Shown in pieces: positions 11,480 through 19,775 of a DNA stretch of 64,000 bases. Position numbers and translations under genes: made by a program. The DNA comes from Rhynchopus euleeides (taxonomy: Eukaryota > Euglenozoa > Diplonemea > Diplonemida > Diplonemidae), in the NCBI GenBank assembly GCA_963210315.1, contig OY723270.1, positions 1 to 64,000 of the forward strand, written 5' to 3'. Position 1 is the stretch's first letter. Each line of letters begins with the position of its first letter. Below the pieces are notes generated by a model. The model saw only the letters and a list, made by a program, of their open reading frames with translations. It searched no databases and was not told the DNA's origin.

Positions 11480-12560
11480 ATTTCTCAATCAAGAGAGTAT
11501 GCCCCTCACGATTGTGGCACGATTGTGTCTCCCCGGGTCAGGCTCGGTATTCCAGTCGAAAGCGTAAATGCCCCTCGGCACTGTGCTGGGCGGGGTTGTG
11601 TCTCGGTCAGGAGAGGAGGTGCCCCTCAGGCAAAATCCTGCGTCTCGCGGTCGGGAGTGAGTGCCCCTCGGCAGGAATGTGTCTCGGCCAGGTGTCCCTC
11701 AGGCAGGGAATGTAATGTCTCGGCCCGGTGTCCCTCGGGCATGAATGTGCGTCTTGGCCAGGTGCCCCTCAGGCAGGGTGCCCCGTAGGCGGAAGTGTAT
11801 GTCGCGGCCAGATGCCCCTCAGGCAGGGTGCCCCGTAGGCGGAAATGTATGTCTTGACCAGGTGCCCCTCGGGCAGGGTGCCTCGTAGGCGGAAGTGTAT
11901 GTCTTGGCCAGGTGCCCCTCGGGCAGGGTGCCTCGTAGGCGGAAGTGTATGTCTTGGCCAGGTGCCCCTCGGGCAGGGTGTCTCGTAGGCGGAAGTGTCT
12001 GTCTTGGCCAGGTGCCCCTCGGGCAGGGTGCCTCGTAGGCAGAGGTGTCTGTCTTGGCCAGGTGCCCCTCGGGCAGGGTGCCTCGTAGGCGGAAGTGTAT
12101 GTCTTGGCCAGGTGCCCCTCGGGCAGGGTGCCTCGTAGGCGGAAGTGTCTGTCTTGGCCAGGTGCCCCTCGGGCAGGGTGCCTCGTAGGCGGAAGTGTAT
12201 GTCTTGGCCAGGTGCCCCTCGGGCAGGGTGCCTCGTAGGCAGAGGTGTCTGTCTTGGCCAGGTGCCCCTCGGGCAGGGTGCCCCGTAGGCGGAAGTGTGT
12301 GTCTTGACCAGGTGCCCCTCGGGCAGGGTGCCTCGTAGGCGGAAATGTATGTCTTGGCCAGGTGCTCCTCAGGCAGGGTGCCCCGCAAGCGTAAGCTGTA
12401 GGTATGTCGTGGCCAGGTGCCCCTCAGGCAGGTAATGTCTCGGCGAGATGCCCCTCGGGCAGGAAAAATGCGTCTCGGCTAGGTGCCCCTCAGGCAGAAG
12501 TGGGTGTCTCGGTCCGATGCTCCTCGGCAAGATCGTGTCTCGGTCAGGAAAGTAGGAGTT
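11480..12560 (+). repeat. 50-bp minisatellite with TGCCCCTCGGGCA core
   Basis: Thirteen units of exactly 50 bp run from 11751 to about 12400, each starting GTCTTGGCCAGGTGCCCC and containing the small inverted repeat TGCCC-CTC-GGGCA. Degenerate, irregularly spaced versions of the core extend to about 11480 on the left and 12560 on the right. The 189-residue minus-strand frame across it is a by-product of the repeat. Confidence 0.93.
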
Positions 12561-13000
12561 GGATATCACTGACGTCACTTTGCTGCATCAGTATCGACCC
12601 ATTTATCAGCACCCGACTGTTGCTCTTGGTCCCGCCTTTGTCAGCGCCTCTGTGACGGAACCTCCAGCTGAAGTATGCGTTTGGAAACCTTGAGCGCGAT
12701 CAAGCGTGAAGCAGGTTTTCGGCGAGGCGCGGTGATAGTCTCGATGGCTGATGGGAATGTCCTCAATCCGCTGCGGCCACGGGCGCAGCGCTGTCCCGCT
12801 GTCACGTTCATAAGCGGCGGAGGACCACCTTGAACACCACGGCGTCATCATCCCCATCTTTTTGCGCCCCTCCTTCGTGCTGATCCCCCCGTGCACCTCG
12901 CCGTCATTTATTAGAACCAGTGCGTGGGGGTGTTGTTGTCCTCAACCGCGGCTTCGGCCCTCTTGAGACCTGACACGAGCATGGTGTGAGGGTCGTCTTC
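12561..13000. other. Non-repetitive spacer between minisatellites
   Basis: About 430 bp separating the two minisatellites. No gene or recognisable element is visible. Confidence 0.5.
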
Positions 13001-13004
13001 TCGG

Positions 13005-13740
13005 TCGGGATTTGGTGCCCCTCGGGCAAGATTGTGTATCTCTCGGTCGGGAGAGCGGGTGCCCCTCGGGCAAAATTTTTGTCTCGGTCAGGAGAACAGG
13101 TGCCCCTCGGGCGAGATGCTGCGTCTCTCGGTCGGGAGAGTGGGTGCCCCTCGGGCATAGTTTTGTCTCGGTCAGGATAACGGGTGCCCCTCGGGCAAAA
13201 CTGCGTGTCTCTCGGTCGGGAGAGTGAGTGCCCCTCGGGCAGAATATTGTCTCGGTCAGGAGAACAGGTGCCCCTCGGGCGAGATGCTGCGTCTCTCGGT
13301 CGGGAGAGTGGATGCCCCTCGGGCAGAATATTGTCTCGGTCAGGAGAACAGGTGCCCCTCGGGCAAGACTGCGTGTCTCTCGGTCGGGAGAGTAGGTGCC
13401 CCTCGGGCAAAATTTTTGTCTCGGTCAGGAGAACAGGTGCCCCTCGGGCGAGATGCTGCGTCTCTCGGTCGGGAGAGTGGGTGCCCCTCGGGCAGAATAT
13501 TGTCTCGGTCAGGAGAACAGGTGCCCCTCGGGCAAAACTGCGTGTCTCTCGGTCGGGAGAGTGAGTGCCCCTCGGGCAGAATATTGTCTCGGTCAGGAAA
13601 CCAGGTGCCCCTCGGGCAAGACTGCGTGTCTCTCGGTCAGGAGAGTGGGTGCCCCTCGGGCAGGGTAGAATGCTGCGTCTCTCGGACGGTCAGATCGTGT
13701 GTCCCTCAGTCAGGAGAGGAGGTCTCGGTCGCTAAAAACG
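13005..13740 (+). repeat. 84-bp dimeric minisatellite, same core
   Basis: Alternating about 42-bp halves, one with TCTCGGTCGGGAGAGTG and one with TCTCGGTCAGGAGAACAGG, each followed by GTGCCCCTCGGGC. The same half recurs every 83-84 bp (13040, 13123, 13207, 13291, 13375), so the unit is a higher-order dimer. It shares the palindromic core with the 50-bp array, so both probably derive from one ancestor. Confidence 0.92.
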
Positions 13741-13810
13741 CGCCCCCTCGGGCAGAGTGGTTGTGTCATCGCTGTTGTGTCACACCAATTGCCTCTCGGG
13801 CGGTGTGTCT

Positions 13811-14065
13811 TTTTTGATTTGACAACTCCGGTTTGGTGTACCTCGATGAGCTTACCTTACCTTGTCGTCGGACACAACATATCATCGTTGTCCCAAACCC
13901 CGTAACCCACGTGAAGTGGATCATCTGAAGTGCAGAATGAGGTGGAGCAGGTGGAGCACGAAACATAAGTAAACCATAGCAAGAGAGGCCAGCAGCAGTC
14001 CCGAGTCCATCGCGTTCCTCGTAGCATTTCCCGTACCACACAGGTGTGTTATGTGCAAAAAAAAA
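13811..14065 (+). mobile_element. 250-bp SINE-like repeat, copy 2 (A9 tail)
   Basis: Nearly identical to 8201-8450, here ending in nine A (14057-14065). Confidence 0.72.
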
Positions 14066-14109
14066 TGAGGAGTAACAAAAGAGTACGGTGCATGTTTGCT
14101 GTTGTGGAA

Positions 14110-14458
14110 TTTTTTTTTTTTTTTTTTTTTGGCAGGCACTTGCCCGTCAGGTGGACCACCGGGTGGGGAGAGAACCGGTGTGAGGCACTTGGGTCCGTCC
14201 AGGTGGGCAGGGAACCTGGGGGCGGGGGGCCTCAAATCCCTCTCTCTCATGCGCTCTCTGGGCACAATGGCCTGTGTCTCATCCCATCCACCACCAAACC
14301 TCCCAGGCACAACGAGACAAGGTCTTGACACACATCCTCACTTCCCCAGACCCCGACCGCCCTCTTCCATCCCATGACCCAGTCCGAAGGCAAATAAGCG
14401 TGAAAGGTAATGCAGAAGGACAAGAATAGCAGTGACGGTGGATCCAGGGAGCCAAATT
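14110..14458 (-). mobile_element. 330-bp SINE-like element, copy 1 (A21 tail on minus strand)
   Basis: A T21 run at 14110-14130 followed by a 328-bp body that is the reverse complement of 23157-23480. On the minus strand the body starts GAAATTTGGCTCCCTGG and ends GGGCAAGTGCCTGCC plus A21. A fixed A-rich end and two near-identical copies in opposite orientation fit a retroposon. Octamer-like sequence (GCGGGTTTGC) abuts the 5' end of this copy and the 3' end of the other. Confidence 0.75.
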
Positions 14459-14472
14459 TCTGCAAACCCGCA

Positions 14473-15603
14473 AGTCTGCGGGTTAAAGCCCCGCCCTGGT
14501 TGCAGTCGGGGGGATAAAATCCAACTTGCTGCCTTCACGTGGCGCCCCCTGTGATTACCCTCATTGGAGGGGAAACCAAAGCAAGCTCTGGTATTAAGAT
14601 CCTTGGAATTGACCTTGGGGGGCCTCTTGAGTGAGTCTCGGGAGAAATCGGACCTGTGCATGGGTCAGGGCAGTGTGCGCGAGCATAAGGCCCTGGGCTG
14701 TTCCCTCTGAGTTGCTCTAATTGCATGAGTGGCTTGAGCACATGGACGTCTGCAGGCCAGCCTGTAGGAAGATCAGGATGCAGGGTTGCCCCCCTTTTGG
14801 GGCGTGAAAGCCTCGCCAATGCTTTCCCTAGTGCCGCGATCGGGCGTGCTGGAGCTGCGCGATGCCTGAGAAGATCCTGCTGGAGCTGATCCTGCCCCCA
14901 CGTTGCGGCTCTAAGCCCTCAACGGGTAGCCCCTCTGGGTGGTCGCTGCTGACCTGTGCCTGGCCCCTCCCCCTTCGCACAAGGGGTTGACTAGTGTTGC
15001 AGGCGGTGGAGTCATAGACAGCACTGCCTTTTGCTTTCACCATTGGCCCTTTCTCTACTTTTTCGGTGCACAACAGAGACCTCTCTTTGTGTCGATGCGT
15101 TGCGGCTACAAACAAACCAACAAGCCCCTCCATCACTACAAAGAGCAGTTTTCTGAACCCTAGCGTTGTCCCAGCTAGCTTGTGTTTCCCTTTTGGGCTT
15201 TTTCTTTGAGTTTTTCTTTACTCGATCGTTTCCTGTGACACTCTGTGTTTCAGCATTCATTGCAATGTGTAATGTGCAACTTCCACTTCAGGTTCCTTGC
15301 ACATAACACAAAAGCGGTTGGCGGCTATCAACCATATGCTATTGAAGCAACCAAGCCCCCCGTTTTTGGAGTTATGTACGAGCAATCTGTCACCAGTGTG
15401 GTCCTCGCTGGCTAAGTGGATGTCCAGAGGCTGTGCCATTTTTGGCGTGTCGTTTGATGTGTGTGATCTTTTCATGTGTGTTTCTTTCGCTTTCTTCTTT
15501 TCGTTTCTTGTCTTGCTTGTCTCTTGTACCTTGTATTCTGTACCAACTAGCCCAGACAAACAACAGCTGCAAAGATTCTCGGTCCGGATGTCCCCTAAAA
15601 AAA
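14473..15603 (+). mobile_element. 1.1-kb family, copy 3, with captured retroelement flank
   Basis: The element proper is 14508-15603 (tail CCCCTAAAAAAA). The 35 bp before it (14473-14507) are the reverse complement of the reverse-transcriptase gene sequence beside copy 4 (19768-19802). This copy was therefore not an independent insertion: it carries the flank of the copy-4 site and arose by duplication or ectopic transfer of that junction. The flank lost its continuity with the SINE-like element at 14472. Confidence 0.85.
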
Positions 15604-15704
15604 CTAATGACATCGGGTGGATCGCAAAGGGGAAGGGGGCAACGGCAGCGTGCAATGTGCAATGTGCAAAACTCTCAAGTCATCTTACCACCCACCTACA
15701 CCTG

Positions 15705-15915
15705 ACCCCGGGGGGGTCCCGGGATGACCCCGGGATACCCCGGGGTCATCCCGGGATTTCCCGGCCGGGATCCCGGGATCCCGGCCGGGAATCCCGGGAT
15801 TCCCGGCCGGGATCCCGGGATTCCCGGCCGGGAAATCCCGGGAATCCCGGGAATCCCGGAATTTCCCGGAACCCGGCCGGGCCCGCCCGGGATCCCGCCC
15901 GGGGGGCAAACCGTG
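15705..15915. repeat. GC-rich cryptic-palindrome array, right arm
   Basis: Dense run of CCCGGGAT, CCGGCCGGGA and GGAATCCCGG blocks, inverted relative to 5520-5670, ending in GGCAAACCGTG at 15915. Confidence 0.85.
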
Positions 15916-15921
15916 AAGGGA

Positions 15922-16141
15922 GGGGGGGGGGGGGGGGGGGGGGAGATGGTCTGGTTTGGTTGATTAGGCGCTGAGGGCCAGGCTGTCGACCTGGTCCCCC
16001 AGCTCGAAGGGCAAATTATCCACACTGGGGAATCATCACACGAGCACTCAAACTGTACACACTCGTGACGACTCTGGGAGGGGGGGGGGGAGTGGGGATG
16101 TTAAGGATGCTATGCGTTAGACGGCCCCGCCCTGCGGGGCC
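15922..16141. other. G-run and spacer
   Basis: A homopolymer of more than 20 G follows the right AAGGGA duplication. After it lies unique sequence with no reading frame of note. Confidence 0.55.
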
Positions 16142-16152
16142 ACGCACAGACG

Positions 16153-16190
16153 TTTTTTTTTTTTTTTTTTTTTTTCAAAAAAAAAAAAAA
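16153..16190. mobile_element. Tail-only insertion: T23-C-A14 with 11-bp duplication
   Basis: T23 (16153-16175), one C, then A14 (16177-16190), flanked on both sides by the direct repeat ACGCACAGACG (16142-16152 and 16191-16201). The duplication indicates an insertion event that deposited little or nothing except homopolymer, as might follow abortive or twin-primed target-primed reverse transcription. It lies just past the end of the minus-strand OTU gene. Confidence 0.6.
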
Positions 16191-16213
16191 ACGCACAGAC
16201 GTGTAATGCCCGC

Positions 16214-18343
16214 TCATCTGCGGGCCCCCCTGCCAGCGCCCATGATGGTCGGCTCATGCCGGCCCGCACGGCGCTCCCTTCCGCTGCCCCTGCCTGCACC
16301 ATCACCTCCTCGACGATCACGACAGTCCCCGCTGCCCCTGCCGCCATCACGTCGGTCACGCTCCTGTCGTTGCACACGCCGCTTCCTCTTCAGGGCCGCC
16401 TTCTGGCGCTTGTTGGCGTGCGAGTCGACCCGCTTGCAGGCCAGGTACTCGGCGTTTCCCTCCTGCGAGCCCTGCCGACCCCCTGTGGTGTAGTAGGTCG
16501 CGTCGACCGCCCGCCTGTCTGCGATCCACTGCTTGAACACACAGTGTGCCGTCGCCGCCGCCCCCGCATGCGGCCCATTCCTGCCGAACAGCCCTTCCCA
16601 GCCGTCCGCCGAGTCCGGGATACACGCCGCGTCCGCCGCACCACTCGCCGCCGCCATCGCCGCGCAGGGGAATACCCTCACGCCCTCCACCATCGCGGTG
16701 CCGTCCTCACTGCTTCCTGCCCACTGCTCCTTCCTCGCCCTCTCCGCAGGGATCCGCACCCACGACACACGGGTGGCTGTCTGTTGTTGGTTGCCTCCCA
16801 TTGACCCGTCGGACTGCTCGGCCACGTTGTCCGACATCTCCTCCTGCACCTCGTCGTCATCGACGTCGACGTCCTCCTGCGACAGATCCTCCTGCACCTC
16901 GTCGTCATCGAAGGCGAAGTCCCCCTGCGGTAGAGCCTCCTGCACCGCCGCTGTCGTTGTCGCCGCTGAGGCTGGTGCCTGCTGGAGGATGGCTGAAGGT
17001 GTTGTAGTGGAACCTTCCCCCAGGGGCGTCGTCTCTGCCGCCGTTGTCGCTGTCGTAGTTGTTGCCGGTGCCGCCGTTGCTGCCTCGGCCGATGCTCGCG
17101 CTGCTCTGGGTGCCTCCTCTGCTGCCCCGCTGGTCTGCGCCTCTGTCGTCTGCTGGGGGATGGCTGAAGGTTTGTTGTTGGAACCTTCCCCCAGAGACGT
17201 CACGTCCCCACCAGTCTGCCTCGGCCCCCGGCTCCCTGTCGGAGGGGGGACCGGGGGTGCCCCACTGCACCCCCTGTACGCGGTGGGGCACCTTTCACGG
17301 CACGTGAGGCACACTGCCACCCCACACTCGCCGCACCCCCAGCACCCGCGAGGGCCCACCGGCGTGGTGCACGCGCCGCAGCTCGTCTGCCATCCCACCT
17401 GGAGGCGCATCCGCTTCGCCTGCTCGCACCCTCGCACGCGCTTGTCCTGCCCCACAGGACACGTGTCCACCTCCCGCGCCCACTGCTGTAGCGGCTCGGG
17501 CAGGACCACCGGCACGAAGTGGCCCACCGCTGTGCCGTCTGCTTGCCCTGACTCATCCACAAAAGCCACTGCCGCCATTGCTACCGCCCTCTCCGCCGCG
17601 CGCCACACCCTGACGCCACAGCCTTGCCTCCGGAAGGAGAGGATGGTGATTCGGAGGGCCCGTGCGAGCCCCCCGAGGACCAGCTCGTCAGCCCACGACT
17701 GCAGACCTGGCCCTGCCCCTCTTCTGCTCATCTGCTGTGCCCACACCTCCGGCTCCCCTCCCTCAACCATTGTGCGGAGCCCTGCGTGCTGCATCACCGC
17801 CTTCACTGCCCGCGTCCTCGCTTCGGCCGCTGTCACCTTGAGCCCAGTGGGTAGCTGGGCGACGACCGCGTCGAACAGGCAGTCGCCCACTGTGTACGCC
17901 GCCTTCCATCGCACCTGCCCCTGGAGGGACCTCACCAGCTCCTCGACCCCCAGGCACTGCGACACATCGGAGGGGGCGGCGCTCTGCCACTGGGCGATGA
18001 AGGCCGCCACTGGCTCCGTGCCTGCGAGCTCCTGCACCAGCTGCCACCTGCTCGCCTCCCGCGCCTGCCGCTCCTCCTCCGAGGCCGGCTCCGCGTTTGC
18101 GTCGGTCGCCATCGGTGTGCCCTGGGGAGTAGGTGCGCACCCGTCCAGATACACACACCCCCCAATCGAGGTCTCACCCGCTTCCGCCTGATCTTCCGCC
18201 GCGTCCACCTCCATCTCCTGTTTCACGCCCGTCGGCGCTGCCCAGCCTTGCGAGCGGCCGGCTTCCGACGCTTTCACGAGCTGGATCTTGGGGCACGCAC
18301 AGGGTAGGCCCGACCCCCCGCACGCCTCACACGCGGCCCGCAC
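16214..18343 (-). CDS. OTU-like cysteine protease with zinc ribbon, retroelement-derived
   Basis: An open frame of 709 codons. The OTU fold is visible at about 145-290: the catalytic Cys155 lies in VGDCLFDAV, a WADELVLGG helix follows at 217-225, and the candidate catalytic His275 lies in GHFVPVVL. Next is a Cys-rich module (322-352, CGACTT... GCWGCGECGVAVCLTCRERC) likely to bind zinc, then acidic and Ala/Thr-rich low complexity, and a basic Arg/Gly tail (about 640-700). OTU proteases cleave ubiquitin or similar modifiers and are known passengers of retrotransposons and viruses. The frame starts with GTG just after a stop; the first ATG is codon 44 (18214). A Cys cluster (CEACGGSGLPCACP) at the very N-terminus suggests that a longer protein was cut at the junction with the divergent reverse-transcriptase fragment. 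It may be a domesticated gene or transposon remnant. Confidence 0.7.
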   Translation of the reverse strand: MRAACEACGGSGLPCACPKIQLVKASEAGRSQGWAAPTGVKQEMEVDAAEDQAEAGETSIGGCVYLDGCAPTPQGTPMATDANAEPASEEERQAREASRWQLVQELAGTEPVAAFIAQWQSAAPSDVSQCLGVEELVRSLQGQVRWKAAYTVGDCLFDAVVAQLPTGLKVTAAEARTRAVKAVMQHAGLRTMVEGGEPEVWAQQMSRRGAGPGLQSWADELVLGGLARALRITILSFRRQGCGVRVWRAAERAVAMAAVAFVDESGQADGTAVGHFVPVVLPEPLQQWAREVDTCPVGQDKRVRGCEQAKRMRLQVGWQTSCGACTTPVGPRGCWGCGECGVAVCLTCRERCPTAYRGCSGAPPVPPPTGSRGPRQTGGDVTSLGEGSNNKPSAIPQQTTEAQTSGAAEEAPRAARASAEAATAAPATTTTATTAAETTPLGEGSTTTPSAILQQAPASAATTTAAVQEALPQGDFAFDDDEVQEDLSQEDVDVDDDEVQEEMSDNVAEQSDGSMGGNQQQTATRVSWVRIPAERARKEQWAGSSEDGTAMVEGVRVFPCAAMAAASGAADAACIPDSADGWEGLFGRNGPHAGAAATAHCVFKQWIADRRAVDATYYTTGGRQGSQEGNAEYLACKRVDSHANKRQKAALKRKRRVQRQERDRRDGGRGSGDCRDRRGGDGAGRGSGRERRAGRHEPTIMGAGRGARR

Positions 18344-18356
18344 CTGCCTCGCTCAC

Positions 18357-18693
18357 AACAACGCTGTGGACGAGGACGAACGGCGCGACCCCACGCAAGC
18401 CCCCGTGGGGGATGTCGAGCAGAGGGAACTCTCCCGCGCGATCGTCAGCCGCCAGTACCGCGAGCTGTTCGAAGAGTCCGACGCCCACGACAGAGCCCGC
18501 CTGCGATCGCTGTCGCTGCCCCACGCCGGCGCTTTCCTCGGGGGGAAGCTCTCGGAGAACAGCCGCATCGAGGGTCGCCAGATGATCGCCGTGTCACGCG
18601 CCCGCCTTGGCATTCCCCTCTTCGAGCCGGATACCGTCTGCGAGAAGTGCGGCAGGGAACTGGACGAGATGGGAACCCACGCCTTCGACTGCA
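18357..18693 (+). pseudogene. Reverse-transcriptase C-terminal region, 5' half (interrupted)
   Basis: Translates to the domain that follows the palm and thumb in many eukaryotic non-LTR reverse transcriptases. It has LRSLSLPHAGAFLGGKL, then RLGIPLF, then a zinc-finger-like CEKCGRELDEMGTHAFDC. The catalytic RT domain itself is absent; the sequence begins abruptly beside the start of the divergent OTU gene. The frame is broken at 18693 by copy 4 of the 1.1-kb element and resumes at 19776. Conceptually removing the insert and one target duplication joins the frame without a gap (DCNQGGALTRRHD), so the insertion is what broke the gene. Confidence 0.78.
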
Positions 18694-19767
18694 CCGAGAA
18701 TCTTTGCAGCTGTTGTTTGTCTGGGCTAGTTGGTACAGAATACAAGGTACAAGAGACAAGCAAGACAAGAAACGAAAAGAAGAAAGCGAAAGAAACACAC
18801 ATGAAAAGATCACACACATCAAACGACACGCCCAAAATGGCACAGCCTCTGGACATCCACTTAGCCAGCGAGGACCACACTGGTGACAGATTGCTCGTAC
18901 ATAACTCCAAAAACGGGGGGCTTGGTTGCTTCAATAGCATATGGTTGATAGCCGCCAACCGCTTTTGTGTTATGTGCAAGGAACCTGAAGTGGAAGTTGC
19001 ACATTACACATTGCAATGAATGCTGAAACACAGAGTGTCACAGGAAACGATCGAGTAAAGAAAAACTCAAAGAAAAAGCCCAAAAGGGAAACACAAGCTA
19101 GCTGGGACAACGCTAGGGTTCAGAAAACTGCTCTTTGTAGTGATGGAGGGGCTTGTTGGTTTGTTTGTAGCCGCAACGCATCGACACAAAGAGAGGTCTC
19201 TGTTGTGCACCGAAAAAGTAGAGAAAGGGCCAATGGTGAAAGCAAAAGGCAGTGCTGTCTATGACTCCACCGCCTGCAACACTAGTCAACCCCTTGTGCG
19301 AAGGGGGAGGGGCCAGGCACAGGTCAGCAGCGACCACCCAGAGGGGCTACCCGTTGAGGGCTTAGAGCCGCAACGTGGGGGCAGGATCAGCTCCAGCAGG
19401 ATCTTCTCAGGCATCGCGCAGCTCCAGCACGCCCGATCGCGGCACTAGGGAAAGCATTGGCGAGGCTTTCACGCCCCAAAAGGGGGGCAACCCTGCATCC
19501 TGATCTTCCTACAGGCTGGCCTGCAGACGTCCATGTGCTCAAGCCACTCATGCAATTAGAGCAACTCAGAGGGAACAGCCCAGGGCCTTATGCTCGCGCA
19601 CACTGCCCTGACCCATGCACAGGTCCGATTTCTCCCGAGACTCACTCAAGAGGCCCCCCAAGGTCAATTCCAAGGATCTTAATACCAGAGCTTGCTTTGG
19701 TTTCCCCTCCAATGAGGGTAATCACAGGGGGCGCCACGTGAAGGCAGCAAGTTGGATTTTATCCCCC
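18694..19767 (-). mobile_element. 1.1-kb family, copy 4, inserted in reverse-transcriptase gene
   Basis: An inverted copy of 1,074 bp flanked by CGACTGCA at 18686-18693 and 19768-19775, an 8-bp target-site duplication. It lacks the A-tail and the last few bases (CCGGATGTCCCC) seen in copies 1 and 3, and ends at CTCGG on the element strand. The site is known exactly, because the host reading frame matches a conserved protein family on both sides. Confidence 0.93.
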
Positions 19768-19775
19768 CGACTGCA

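Larger units (their letters stand above)
5520..15915. mobile_element. 10.4-kb terminal-inverted-repeat element (CAYGGTTTG family, copy I)
   Basis: The left end reads CACGGTTTGCCCCCCGG from 5520, and the right end is its reverse complement finishing at 15915. The flanks carry the direct repeat AAGGGA at 5514-5519 and 15916-15921, as expected of a 6-bp target-site duplication. Just inside both ends lie GC-rich arrays of overlapping palindromes. The body contains later insertions (two copies of the 1.1-kb family, a SINE-like copy, minisatellites) and no transposase that I can recognise, so if real it is non-autonomous. The same end motif with an unrelated 6-bp duplication occurs at 55987-59794. 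Boundaries are seen directly; the reading as one transposon is inference. Confidence 0.6.

Noticed and set aside
11819-12388. 189-codon minus-strand frame over the 50-bp minisatellite
   Set aside because: A by-product of 50-bp periodicity (three units make 50 codons); no start context or domain.
11480-13740. CRISPR array
   Set aside because: Spacers are as repetitive as the repeats, there are no cas genes, and the host genes are eukaryotic.
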